A stretch of DNA of 64,000 nucleotides from Allacma fusca (taxonomy: Eukaryota; Arthropoda; Collembola; Symphypleona; Sminthuridae): the NCBI GenBank assembly GCA_947179485.1, contig OX359246.1, positions 27,652,001-27,716,000 of the forward strand, in the 5' to 3' direction. The notes beneath the pieces were generated by a model. It was not told where the DNA came from. It worked only from the letters and a program-made list of their open reading frames with translations, and ran no database searches. Made by a program: the position numbers and the translations under genes. Numbering within the stretch: position 1 is the stretch's first letter; each line of letters opens with the position of its first letter. Below are positions 12,142 to 24,483 of the stretch, piece after piece.

Positions 12142-15130
12142 CGACCAAAGAGCATACTGAAATTCCTTAGGAAGCATAAGAACTATTTTGAAAGCTTTAC
12201 AACGTCAATAAATATTCATTAGTTTTGCTAAAGTAACAACTGCAACATGCTGAATTATTTTACGCTAAATATGCTTCCTTTCGATTATTGAAAAACTTTA
12301 ATATTTATTTACTTATTTTCTTTTCAAATTTGAAACAACTAGATAATGTATTACTAATTACATCTAGTCTTACTATTGCTGATTAAATCTTCTTTTAAAA
12401 CACTTGTTCTTGCCTTCCCCCCAATAGACTAAGAAAATGATATTGCACGGACGTAGATCAATTTTAATTTGTAAATATAATTTATTTCAATCAATGAAGG
12501 CATTGAATTAAATAGTGTTCGGAGAAAGACTTTTACACCCCTAAAGCTACTCCAGTCATTTATACGCCGAGAAAATTATACTAGAAATTTTTACTCTAGG
12601 TTGGTTATTTATGTGAAAGATTTTACGCCGGATAGTATCTATATATATTGTTTGCCGGCTATATATGAATCCTGCTTATCGGGGTTCGTTTAAATATTGC
12701 TTTCTGAGGCGGGGTCCCTACAACTAATTTCAATTTAAGTTTCCCTTCAAACTAAATTTTATACAAGGTACAAAAAAGAGATAGTAAACTCGGCTTAATC
12801 ATAGATTTTGTAAGTTGCATCGTGATGTATTTAATTTTGAAGTTCTGATTTGCTTCCTCGTCATTACGTGTAATAGTTGTTTGCCTATTTTTTTGAATTA
12901 TTCGTTAACCCAGAATAAAATTCTGTACAACGTTCTATAATTGTGCAGCATCATTAGATTTTGGAGAACCCAGCAATCAAAGGTTATTAACCGTCCTGTA
13001 GGTCCAAATAACTGGAGTGCATTGAATATTCAACTGGAACGCGCAATTATATACAACTTGAATGCAACAACAATAGTCATTGGGGCTGAGGTCATTATGT
13101 AGTCATTAAGTAAACTAATTTAGGACAAAAAAATATTTGTGGCGTTTTAGACAAAGCAATGGCTGGCTGTTCCTGTTGTACTTTGAATGTAGTTTACAAT
13201 TACACTAGCAACAAAAACTTCAGAAAATTTCTATGACAGCTTTAAATAATCGATGGTCACCCTTGAGCAAGGTCATGTGTCCCTAAAAAAACAAAATTAC
13301 GATCCTCATGTTACCGACTTGAAAGATATAGTACAATCCTTGTCAAAAAAACAAGAGTAATAGATGGTGAATATTTTAATATATTATTCCATGAATTGTA
13401 TGGCCTGCAACAACTATTTGTTTAATTGAATTATACTCCCATTATCATGGAAGATACATATTTACCAATAAGATGCATATCAAAATGAATACGTATTCTG
13501 GTGGTATGCTGTAAAAACAAGACAATTATATTATTATTATATGACTGGCGTTATGTATGAGTAACTAGTTTAAGAAGGATAATGTCAATGATATAAGACT
13601 ATTGTAAGAATAATTGTACACATATCTAAAGGTTGTAAGGGCTTAGGCTGAAATGTCGACCTGAATAAAGATTATTGTTATTTTCCAAGCTGCATACATT
13701 AAGAAACATAACGTAGAATAGACAGAATCCCATTTTAATTCCTCCCAAAACAAAAACACTGAATTCAAGCTTATGCGAGCAAAATCATGCATGCAATACA
13801 ACGCAAATACTTCATTGAGACTAATTGTAAGCCACATTCAATTATTTCTTTTCGCTCACAATATACATTTTGTTTACCTTTTCAAATACAATGATTCATA
13901 GGGGATGCTTTTGTAGTAAGATCTTTCTTATGATGTCACTCAACTAACTTTTGTATTTTACTAACTAATGTCACTACAATGTTAAGGCTAAATATTATGT
14001 CAGTATGGCGTGCTTCTAAGTTAAACGTAACGCTAGAACGCAAGGTCACAACTTCAATCATGAAACTGAAATTGCAGTACTTTTTCCCGGAATCGGTGGA
14101 ATAATGCAACTCCATGATTCAAGTTTACAAGTTAATAGTCACCGCCCACCCCCTCCCTTTTTAATTTTTTTACATTCTTTTTGCTCATAAATATATACTC
14201 TTAAGTAAGCAACTAGTGAGCAACTATATCGTACAGCGTTCCATGTCATTATCGTTGACGGTAGGTTCAAAAACTAAAATTGGTAAATTGTGGCTATGCA
14301 TATATCCTCCGCTATGTAGAACATTCTATAAAAGCATAATAAGCGTAATTGTTGTAGGACAAAATATACACCAAATCAGTTTAAAGAAATATTCTTGATC
14401 CTTTAATAATGTTTCGCTTGCTAGAACTTAATGCATCCATCGGGTTCTGTTTTGAGAAGCTTAAAAACCAAGTTGCAAGACAAGCTCGTTAAAGAATCTC
14501 GGGAAGCGTAATTAGGGAATTACATTTCCTTTGAAAGTTTGTGTTCAATATTTGACGAGGTTGCCTGGTTTATGCCTTCCTCTATTTGAAAAAATACTGA
14601 ATTTTAGTTTAATTCATTCCCTAATCCCTCATTAAAACTGAATAAAATTTGCGGCAATTCATTAGAAATTTTCGTCAGATATCGATAAACGCTTGTGAAA
14701 TAGCATAAACTGAGCAGGCTGTTCATAATTTTAAATCAAATTATCTTTATTACAGATCAGCATGTCTCATATTCTCTATAATTTTGAAATCATAGAAAAT
14801 GTAAGAATGAATAATAAATCCTACAAACTAACACCGAGCGCGAAGTTAACCGTACGAGTTGTGGAATAATAAAATAATTTGTAACCTGGCCCAAGCCTCA
14901 AACAAGATTCACGGGCTTTTCCCCATGCAATCTGAGGGGTTTTGTTAATTCTTTTTCCGTGGCCGGATGGAGGGGGAGGCGTAAATCCATCCCTGACCAC
15001 AATTACCTCTTATTAGCTGAAAATTGTCTCTGCAAGACTTCATGTGATCACAGAGACATTAGCTGAGCATTTGGGAGTAACTAGTTTTGATTTGTGTGTT
15101 GTAAATAAAATTACTCGAACTAGAATATTA
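12142..15130. other. Long intergenic region without recognised gene
   Basis: 12142-12700 matches the 3' flank of class A copy 1. From 12700 to 15130 I find no receptor homology, no long open frame and no clear transposon ends. The short frames at 13643-13837 (minus) and 14216-14398 (plus) have no support. Confidence 0.5.
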
Positions 15131-16918
15131 TCCCAGTCGGAAGAAATTCGGGTGGCTACAGAAAAACTAGGCATGCCCGACTACACGTAAATAATATAAG
15201 CCGTGGGACGGCCTGCGTGTCAGAACTGTATCAGTGGGCGCTTGTGCGCTCCAGCATTGCCGGGTTAGCAGCACAAAGTTTATTCATGAGGAGCCCCTCT
15301 GTAGTGGCGCTATCATTACTACGTCGCCTTCAATATACGAAATTAATAGCGCCCTTGATCCGCCGTATATATGTGAGCGCTTCCCAAATTAATATCAGGC
15401 GCATCATTTATGATGTATGCCTTATGATGCGGCGGCGATGGTTATACTAATTTGCCCATATTATTGATATGTAGTTATTACTTCTTTTATTTAAGCAATT
15501 AACAACCATAAGAATACACAACATCGCCCATAACATTTAAAGGAAAAAATACACATTTCCGAATTATTGAAATTGAGTATAATAAATACACTTGAAACAT
15601 GGCTAGCTTGAACAATATAGACAGGCAATAAGAAACTTAAGAGCGGTTCAACATACAATGGTCGAATACTGAAATATTTAGCTAAATTTTTCCCCCGATG
15701 TGCTGTCCGAGCACCAGCATCCCTCGTTTCTACATAGAGAAGCTCTCTAGTGTCCGGAAGATGCGTAAATATTATCTGACTTCCTTCTTGCAACGTAACT
15801 TGAGGCTCCTATCCTAGCAAATGTTCAAGTAAAATGCAATCTGACCCTGATCCTATATACAAATCCCATGTGATGATCGGAGTCGGAATATGAGGATGGT
15901 TTGGAGGATTCAAAAATGTATCTGTAAAACACAATACACGTTATATTTTGACATTGTATAGGAATTACGTGGTACTCAAAAATGTCTAGTGTCCGGAAAT
16001 AAATTCTACAAAATCTAATATCGAAAATACCTTGCAAGATTTCTTGTTCTGGTGTTAATAAAGCCAAGTTGCTACAATGATTAGTAGTTTCTCTCTCTTC
16101 GGAGTCGCTTCTTTTAGATTCCTTCTGACAAGGTTGTTTTCGTCTTTGCCTGGTCCTCCCTATACTCAGAACCTCATTGTCAGTGTCGCTTTCTACAGTA
16201 GACGTTTTCCAAAGCATTTTCCGTAGCTTTACGAGCAGATTTGAGAGTCCCTGAAAAAATGCCAAAGAGTGTGGTGAAAATAAAATGATAAAATGAATTG
16301 AATTGATGTCACCGTATTACATTATGTTAGTTGTAATAAAAAATCAAAGTAAAACTTACAGTATTTTCATTGGGCTTCAACGCTGTGGAGTTTCCAAGTA
16401 CTTTTCGGAACGGAATTTGGATTTGTCATTAACTTTATCAATGAGGGTCCACTAATATTTGGCCAATGACAGTTTAATCTTTGCGGTGTTAACTATATTA
16501 TTGGAACCACCGCTCTCTTTCGTATAGAAACAGACAACTGTAAAAAATTTCGTGTTAACTATTCCCGGAGCTAACATGTTGTTGCCTCGACGTTCGCAGA
16601 ATTAAACTGACAAAGCAAAATTCAGCATGCCCGGCACGCACCGTTTTGATACCACATAGAAATGTATTGCCGATTTAGCTGAGTTTACTCATAGTTTGAT
16701 CATATTTCAAGCATTGGGCATATTATGAGATGATGACACTAACCACTGTCGTTTCTACATCAAATCAATGTAGCCGGGCGTCGCTAGATTTTATTCGCCA
16801 CTTCGTGTTGTTACGACAGCGCCGTTACCTTCCTAGCTTACCAGTAGGCTATGGCATACCCTAAAATGACAGGCACCTAAAAAATTACTTCCGAGCGCTT
16901 TTAGTTTTCCGACTGGGT
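15131..16918. mobile_element. TIR element, 1.8 kb, possibly with a decayed minus-strand gene
   Basis: The left end is tcccagtcggaa (15131) and the right end is ttccgactgggt (to 16918), an inverted pair matching at 11 of 12 positions. A 6-bp direct repeat, atatta, flanks it (15125-15130 and 16919-16924). Inside, the minus-strand frames at 15825-16265 and 15491-15793 have protein-like composition: a Ser/Arg/Lys/Glu-rich stretch, then a segment containing IFTHLPDTRELLYVETRDAG. They may be exons of one gene, with a possible donor near 16032. I recognise no family, and the superfamily is undetermined. Confidence 0.55.
15491..16265 (-). pseudogene. Unrecognised minus-strand coding remnant inside the TIR element
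   Basis: Two open segments, 16265-15825 and 15793-15491, could be parts of one spliced gene. The first begins MAFFQGLSNLLVKLRKML and has a low-complexity charged stretch followed by LALLTPEQEILQ. The coding look ends near a GTATTT that could be a splice donor. The second has the coding-like TLQEGSQIIFTHLPD. Neither shows a motif I can name. An internal stop separates them in the simplest reading. It may be transposase or a passenger gene. Confidence 0.3.
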
Positions 16919-16924
16919 ATATTA

Positions 16925-17685
16925 CTCAGATATTGATAGACAATTAATGAATTTGATTTAAATCCCTTTATTTACATGCAATTTTTAAAGTTTTGGAATA
17001 TCATTTTATCGTTCAACAATTTTGGTAATTGTAAAAGAGAATTGCCATAACCGATATTAACAATTAACGATATTTCAAAAATAGCAATACTACTACATTT
17101 CACTAACAGGTATGTTTGAAAAATATCAGCATTTAATTATTCATAATAATTAGAGGCACTCATACAATTAATAATTGGGGTTCTAGTTAAAATTCTCCTA
17201 TAATGGCATATGTACCTATACTAGTGTTTAGGGACGATGCATAATGAATTACATAAACAACCTTCGTTTGTTGAGATTGGTTTAATTTCAGTGAAACTCG
17301 CACTGTACATTGAGTCATGAACAATATACATAAAACTAACTGTCACATGCAAACATGCCAAACATTATTTTGTTTTTTGCAAGAATTTATTTCAAATCCA
17401 GTTGAGTATTGCCCTCTTACAAGTCTCTTGCGTCACACTTACATATTACTCCAAAGTATTAATTTGATAAAAGTCTGGAAAAATTTTATTTACTTACGAA
17501 TACACGCATGTCCGTTACAAGTGTCTTGAAACTCAATTATTAATTTGTAGAAGAAGAATTTTGAGCATGTCAAATGCATATTCTTAAATATACATCCTTA
17601 TTTTCATCTATTTGTGGGCAGACAAAAGCCCTGAATTCATAACTACTTACAATTATTAGAAATATACAGCAACTCCATAAATACA
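16925..17685. promoter_or_regulatory. Class B upstream region (repeated), copy at the first intact B gene
   Basis: A conserved upstream segment starts near 17230 (gatgcataatgaattacataa), followed by a Cys/Thr-rich looking but non-coding stretch, a tactccaaagtatta word and ttatttacttac. Relatives occur near 6840, 23180, 37800, 41360, 48050, 58050 and 58580, each in front of, or where one expects, a class B gene. Synteny with the gene makes a promoter or 5' UTR role likely, but conservation may simply reflect duplication. Confidence 0.5.
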
Positions 17686-20553
17686 ATGGCTCACTCAAAA
17701 GTAGCAGGCATTGTCAAAGTTCGGAACTCGGTGAAAACAGGTTTCTGTGGTCTGGAAAAGCCAAATGTTATAATGTTATACATGAATACAATAATTATAA
17801 AAGTTCTTTCCATAATTTTCCTGCCCCTGGAATTCACAAGTACAAGCACGGCACCATTACGAGTGGCCGAAGATGCTTTTATCAGTTTCATCAGTATTTT
17901 CCAAATTTCTGTCCTTCCCGACTGTCCTTGTATTGATATCACTGTGAGAGGAGAATTGACTGAAAATTTAAACGAACAAAGTATAGTGGATCTACATCAT
18001 CATCTACAATTTCCATACATTTTGCGAATGTATACAAAAAATTTCAGCAACCAAGAGGAATTTCAAAATCTGAAACGTGCGACCGGTTGCTCCCTATTTG
18101 TATTTGCCAATGATAATGAAGAAAAGGCGCCAATTCCAATACACGGTTTCAGAGTTACCAATATGCTAAGTGCGTATTTTGTATTCATTTTCTCTGACCA
18201 TCAAGCATCACCCACAAAGATTCCTGAGGTAATAGAACAACTGAATTCAACCAGAATATTTTTAAACCGCATACTTCTGGTTTTATCCAAATCAAAAACT
18301 TTCGCCTACATGCCACTGCCAACGACTACTAGAAATGCTTCTGTACAAATCATTTACATTGATGACAACAAATTCCAAACACCCCATAATCAGCTGTATA
18401 CTCTGAAATCCACGAAGAGATCAAATTTGTCAAAAGAACTAGTCTTAGCTTTAGTGTGCCCCATTTGTGATCCTACGGTCGGGAAGTCAAAGGTGCCACC
18501 GACTTTGGCTATAGTATTTAATGAGTTCAATTACTTTATTAATGCAACTCCAAAATATTTTCCACTGCCTTCAGGTAGAAATGGCGAGATTTGGAAAATA
18601 CTTTTGGCAAATGGCACAGCCATGGTAGGCTTGCCCATGGTTCAGGTCAGTAGAGGTAGTGAATCATCATACCATACAACCGAAACTAACGATTTTATAG
18701 GTGCGATATTTGTAACAGCACCCCGAAAATCAGTGGAGTTTAATTCTTTGGAACAATTGTACCATCCATTCAGACCTTGGGTGTGGGGAACCATATTAAT
18801 TTGCGTAGGGTGTGTTTTTGTGACTTTATTGGGGATTTCCCATTTTCAAAAGCATTTTATGACTTCTAAACTACAAAATACTTCAACCAATGATAATGAG
18901 CAGAACTTTCTACGTCGTTTGTTAAATTTCTTTACATTTCCTATTTTACTGCAACCCTTCGTAGATCAGGCGGTTCCAATGGATATTTACGTGATATCAA
19001 AGCGTAATTTATCGGGTCAAATTTTGATCTCAATATGGTTCCTGATGTTAATAGTGCTAGGAGCAGGTTACAAAACAAAACTCCTTGAAATGGTTGTTCT
19101 CCCGTACTATATAAATCCTCCATCAACATTCCAGGAATTGATAGAATCAAATTACAAAATTGGAGCTTTATCAAATCCTTTATTAATGTCAAGTTTGAAA
19201 GCATCGAATCTTGGCATTGCTAAGATTATCCGCCAAAGGCACCATGAATACGAGCAAGTGAAACCAGATGTAAGAAAAATTTATTTGGTTTCTATCCTAA
19301 ATTTAAAACAAACCTAGTGGAAGTAGATTTAATTTCTATATTTTGTAGTGCTTCCAGAGTATTTTTGAAGAAAATACGGTATGTGTGGGTCACAGCTTTA
19401 CAATTGACAACCTCGGGACAAAATATATGACGGATGTGAGGAAACAATACCTATCACAGAAATCAAAAGACTCCTTATTTGATATCCTGATGACGGTTGG
19501 CATTAGCAAGCTGTACCCTCATCTGATCGGTACATTTAATACAAATAATTAAGACTTAAATAATTTCATAGGCTTGGAAAGCTAAGGGTTCATGTCACAA
19601 ATCTACTGGCGTGAATACTTTTTACATTTTTAGAACATGAGTCAAGTTTGCAATAATGCCTATTATTGTTCCATTGTTCTCGTTGCTGAATGAGAATAAT
19701 AATTGCTTTAATTTTGAGGTTCCTTGTTCCGATTTTAGAACAATTTGTTCATTGTTGGAAGGAATGGGATGGAGAGGGGTTGCCAGATATTAAGGTGATA
19801 GATATTTGGCTGATAGACGTTTGGGTGGTTATTATATCTATGGGAGATATTTGGGTGATAGACACTTAAGTAACACTATTTACATGGAGAATATTTTAAT
19901 GTTACATACTCAAATGGCAGATTTATTTGTTTGTTCTTTATGTTTGTGTGGTACGTATTAGGGTGGTCAATTCAATTTTAATCCTGAAACAACCTCAACT
20001 TTACATGGTCAAAATTATGTATTTACTTTTTGAGTATGTACATCAATTGTTCCCCTAGTCGTATATGTAGCTTTTGTATCGATGTCATAACCTTACAGAT
20101 ATAGACTAGAAACAGATTTGACCCGACTACCTGCAAAATTATATGCAAACAACCCTGTAAAAAGTATTCACGAAGTACGGTGGTTTCCAAATAATTATTT
20201 AAATATATAATTATTGAAAATATTTTATTTTGCGTTTTATGCTAATTTCAGCTCCTTTTAACTTTGTCAGAAATGGAATGGAGTGTGGGGGCATATATAA
20301 AAGCTACTGGGATCCGAAAATTATGGATGAGAAAATGGAACAAGGTCAGCATTATGCTCGACAACATGTTAGTACCCACAAGTATTATGAGGGTAAAAAA
20401 CATGGGACAGCGTCCGACCGACAAATCATTACTTTGTCATATCTGTTGCTTTTGTATGGGCTAGTCGGCTCACTTTGCGCTTATGGGACGGAGTTAATTC
20501 TTGTTCATGGACGGCCAATTTTTAGAGCTATTAATGCACGATTACTTGCATAA
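17686..20553 (+). CDS. Class B divergent ionotropic receptor, intact (three exons)
   Basis: Exons 17686-19269, 19349-19529 and 20252-20553 join in frame (688 residues from the first ATG). The ATG at 17773 is the likelier start, because it opens directly into a hydrophobic leader (MLYMNTIIIKVLSIIF) shared by the other B genes; that gives 659 residues. Numbering from 17773: CPICDP motif in S1 around 231; an NATPKY-to-DGTAM-like segment typical of IR S1; TM1 about 337-358; pore region ending QPFVDQAVP about 382-402; TM3 with LMLIVLGAGYKTKLLEM about 413-435; then PPSTFQELIESNYKIG. Exon 2 gives CFQSIFEEN through YPHLI. Exon 3 gives APFNFVRNGM and TM4 about 617-639. Intron 2 uses the weak donor GTACAT. 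It is predicted to be a ligand-gated channel of chemosensory or related neurons. Confidence 0.9.
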
Positions 20554-21477
20554 ATATGTCGGTTTCGCATTTTGTCGGATACTTCTTTCGGGGTTTCCAC
20601 GAAGAGGTAACGCAACATATGGTTGGCTAAATTCTAAAAAGTATCATTTCCAATCCAGATCGCAATTAAAAAGAATGGGTTACGAAATGAAAATGGTACC
20701 TTTTAAAATTTAGCCGACGACATTTTGGTTCGATCGGATGGTTTGATTTTTGCAAGATTTCATGTCGAATGGTATAATCTTCCGAATATCAGACTTGAAT
20801 AAATTGCCCAAATTTGGAAATATTTCCAGAATTTAGAACAATTGCCCAGAATGTTGAACTCTTCATCAAAATTTAGAACTATTTTCCTGAATTTTCTGAA
20901 TTCCTAAATTAATAATTTCAATTACTTGTTAACTTATTTACTTGATAATATGCAGTCGAGGCCACACTACCACCTGATGCGTTGAATTAATACAAATATT
21001 ACAAACTACTCTTCTCTGTTTTGTTGTACGATATTTTTTGAAAATAAAAATAATAAATTATTAAATATGTCAATTCAAATGTATAAATTAAAACTATTTC
21101 TTCGCAAACTATACCAACGATTCCACTAGATTCAAATGACTACGACTATAACTAAGTTCACCTTTTTCGGGGTAACTACGAAAAACATTAAAATTTGGCT
21201 TCCGTTGAGAGATAGATGGACCAATGACTAATGACAAAGATGGTGTGTACATTCGCGAAAAAAAGGAACCCAAATCTCAAGCAGTTATTTCTACTTCTTT
21301 GAAGCACATGTACTGGTTTTGGTACCAACTAAAGGAGAACCGGAATGCTTCTTATTTCCTGGAAGCAGTATAATTAATCCTTGCAGGGTATTTAATACGT
21401 CTATACGTATAATTATATTAAACTTGGAAGAAACATTCGTCTTTATCGAATATTTTCATAAGGTCACACGTGTAAAC
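20554..21477. other. Intergenic with hairpin MITE
   Basis: 20554-20630 is 3' flank of the class B gene. A hairpin element sits at 20632-20718. About 21040-21470 is a diverged copy of 39590-39890, a recurrent intergenic segment of the duplicated unit. There is no gene. Confidence 0.5.
20632..20718. mobile_element. Tiny hairpin MITE, copy 2
   Basis: An inverted repeat of about 28-32 bp (left ttggctaaattctaaaaag, right ending ttaaaatttagccgac) surrounds a short loop. It is the same family as 6259-6355, about 90 bp in total. A matching copy at an unrelated position supports mobility rather than chance palindromy. Confidence 0.65.
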
Positions 21478-22692
21478 TAGTGCCCCTCATGTGTACAGAT
21501 TTTACCCGGGTATTTGGGTACAGATTCAGGTACAGGTACGTATCAGGTACACACTTTTTGTACCCATCCAATTTGGGTACAGGTTCAGGTTCAGTCGTTA
21601 GATACCTGAAAATTCAGGTTCAGGTTCAGGTATGGGTACTGGTTCAAAAACCAATCTTTTGGGTATAAACCCATCAGGTACGGGTACGCACTGGGTAAAT
21701 ACCTGAACCTGAATGTAAAATACCTGAACTTTCAGGTACTTCTCAGTCAATCATAATTTCCAAGTAACGCCTGTAAAGGTAATGTTGAGTTTTAAAAATT
21801 CATCTAAATTTTTGACCTTGAAACATGTTACATTAAAATTTATATATATAACCTCAGTCATGAAAACTAATTCCACCATATAGGAACACGTGACCAGTTA
21901 CCCAGCATTAGCTGGAATGACCAGAGATTTTTAGCAGTTCCTGGAACTGGAGTACAGATAGAGCGAGCCTTCTCCGATGGCCCAGTTTTTCTGACTTAAA
22001 AACGCTTATAAACATAAGAGTGGAGATACGGTAGGAAATGTTTTTTTCTCAAAGCTTTGCTGAAGTTAAAATCTGGGGAGTTTGAATCGAAAAAAATGTT
22101 TTCCATTGCGAAAGCCATTTCAGGTTGCAAAAAAAATTCTTAATCGTTTAATTTCTTGGCATTATTGAACGTTTAGAAAATATTACACTGCGTTTGCATT
22201 GTTGCACTGAACTTCTTCATATCGTAGATTTTGCCATCTATTACCTTTTTAACCTTTATGTAATCATTTACATCTACTGATAATTCTAGTACTTATATAT
22301 TCATGCTTTGGAAGAATACAAAATATAAGTAAATCTAATATGATTAATTAATTAATTAAGTCAAAATGTCTTGGTGGCAGATATTTTAATTTTTTATTTC
22401 GTGTAATATCTTTGGTAATCTTTTAAATTAGTGCAATCGAAAATAACCGGGTAGGTTCAGGTACTTTTAAAATATACCCGGGTACAGGTACTTTTTGGGG
22501 TACTTTTTGGGTACAGGTACTTTTCAGGTACAGGTACTCCTGATTTAGTTTGAGTACAGGTACAGGTTCAGGAAAATTGAACCCAGGTATTCAGGTACAG
22601 GTACGGGTATAGGTTCAAAAAATCCATGTACCCATGATTCAGGTACAGGTACAGGTTCAGGTACAACATTTTTGTACCCATGCGGAGCACTA
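21478..22692 (+). mobile_element. hAT-type element with caggtac iterations and transposase C-terminal remnant
   Basis: TIRs match at 17 of 20 positions (left tagtgcccctcatgtgtaca). An 8-bp duplication flanks it: gtgtaaac at 21470-21477 and gcgtaaac at 22693-22700, with one mismatch. The paralogous segment near 39885 has the uninterrupted site. Both ends are packed with variants of caggtacaggt. Between them, 21897-22080 reads, with a frameshift and stops, as YPALAGMTRD then AVPGTGVQIERAFSDG. This is the signature of the hAT dimerisation domain. The element is therefore a dead member of a hAT family. Confidence 0.85.
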
Positions 22693-23460
22693 GCGTAAAC
22701 GATAGATGTGAGCATTGGTGTATGCGTTTCGTTGAACTATAATCTAAAGTTATAGCACAGCATTGTGATTGTTGGGGTAACCTCAGGAACTGTTTAAATT
22801 TAATACTAAACTTTTGTTTAAATTGCCCCCAATTCAATTTTAATATTCTGTATTAGTAGTTGAGGTATGCTTGAAAAATAAGAGCATCTTAAGAGTCACT
22901 ATTAAAACATTTCAATTCCAAATTTGTTCCTGTTCCCAGAACCAGGCCCAAGTTGGGGATCATATAATTGTATAGTTAGTGCCAATAAAGTACCAATTCA
23001 GTTTGGGTACTTAAGAGCATACACATTTCGGACCTGGACCTGTACCCAAATACTCCTCGTACCCATGCGATGCGCTGGCTTGGAAAATATGATATAAGAT
23101 TTATTAGTAAAACGTTTAACTATTATGAATACTAAACTTTCCAATTTTAAATGATGTAATCTGTCATACCTACTATATTTTAATGCAGATGCATAAGGAA
23201 TTGCTTAAACAGCCTTCGATTGTTAAGATTGTTTCATTTCAATAAAACTTGCACTGCACAATGAACCATTTACACTTTTACAAAAATAAATGTCGTATGC
23301 CACATGACAAACATTATTTGTATCTTTTATTACTAAGAAGTTACATATTTGGAATGCGATTGACTATCTGGTGTAATCTTTTGAGTCAGACTTGCATATT
23401 ATTCCAAAGTATTACTTCGTTAAAAGCCTAACTAACTTTGTTTACTTATGAATTCTCGTG
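22693..23460. promoter_or_regulatory. Recurrent intergenic segment and class B upstream region
   Basis: 22693-22880 continues the segment also found at 39900-40080 and 57770-57960. About 22880-23090 is an internally deleted relative of the element at 40082-41156: same right end gtacccatgcgatgcgctgg, same flank cttggaaaatatgat. 23180-23460 is a class B upstream copy that should belong to the B gene at 28140, now pushed 4.5 kb away by insertions. Confidence 0.5.
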
Positions 23461-24425
23461 TAGTGCTGGGACAGTTCTGGTCCGGACCATAAATTTCGGT
23501 CTGGTCAGGATTGATTAAATGGATTGAACCATTGATGGTAAATTTGAAGTTTTTGCCGGACAAGTGAATCTTCTTCAAAATTTCGGGCCAGACCATACCG
23601 CCAAAGTATGCAGTTGAATCGTCCGGGTTACAAATACGAACTCCGGAAACATCATTAAGTGCTTAAAGAGCACCGGAGCCGGGAGAAACTTCGATGTTAA
23701 AATGTATCCAAGTTGCTTCGCCAAGGACGACAGCAACTTTCATTATGTATGACAACGAATTATTTGCAAAACACACTGAAATTGACGGACGTGATTTTGT
23801 GCCCACTCCTGCATAAGCCAAGAGTTTTCAGAATGCTTGTGGTTGTCATAGAGATTCGGACTCGTGTATAACTTATGCAAGTTTATAAAATTTTGCAGTG
23901 GTCTTTTAACAACAAAATTATGTTGCTGAAAAAATAGTCTAACAATAAGCCTGCTTTATTCCTTACATTTTTGTTATAATCGGTGGTATACACAAAACCA
24001 TCAGCTTCAATACACCCTAGCTCCCATATTTCGTGCAATGTTTATTTTCTGTTTCCTCATTCCGTGCACAGTGGAATTTTAAGGAGGCACAGGAGCAAAG
24101 CATCGAAAAAGCTTACCTCTTGAAATTTATTTTTCTTTTTTTATCTACAATGTAATTCTTATGTTTCCGGAAGTACAAGTCGACACAGGTACTGTCAGCC
24201 GTATAACTAAAGTATCCTTTCTCCGTAGCAGTTAAAAATTAGTTTCATTGTGAATGTCCCTTAAACTGCATGGACTGGTACAAAACTTGGACCATTTAGC
24301 TATGTTCCGTAAAATTCGCAGGACTATGTTCCTTGGTCCATATTTGTTGAACATGCCAGACGAAACGAACCTGTTCTTGAACCACACTAGAAATTTTGGA
24401 AAAGACTGGAACAATCCCAGCACTT
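23461..24425. mobile_element. hAT-like element rich in ggtccgg, upstream of the broken class B gene
   Basis: The left end tagtgctgggacagttctgg and right end gactggaacaatcccagcactt form imperfect TIRs. The internal sequence is full of words such as tctggtccgg and tgggacc variants. Relatives sit at the equivalent place upstream of the class B genes at 48936 (48228-48691) and 60531 (58866-60304), and as a left-end stub at 41633. A degenerate flanking repeat around ctcgt is visible. The shared position means that insertion preceded the class B duplications. Confidence 0.65.
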
Positions 24426-24483
24426 GCTCGTATGGTTGATACATGTGTCCTGAAACCCAATTATTAATTTCTGGAAACGCCCT

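Noticed and set aside
18941-19204. Minus-strand frames opposite receptor exons (also at 29243, 50140, 61516 and others)
   Set aside because: They mirror the conserved TM3 coding region and recur only because the sense protein is conserved.
19780-19870. Short gatagatatttgg-type repeats in intron 2 of the first intact B gene
   Set aside because: Too few and too degenerate to define a unit or termini.
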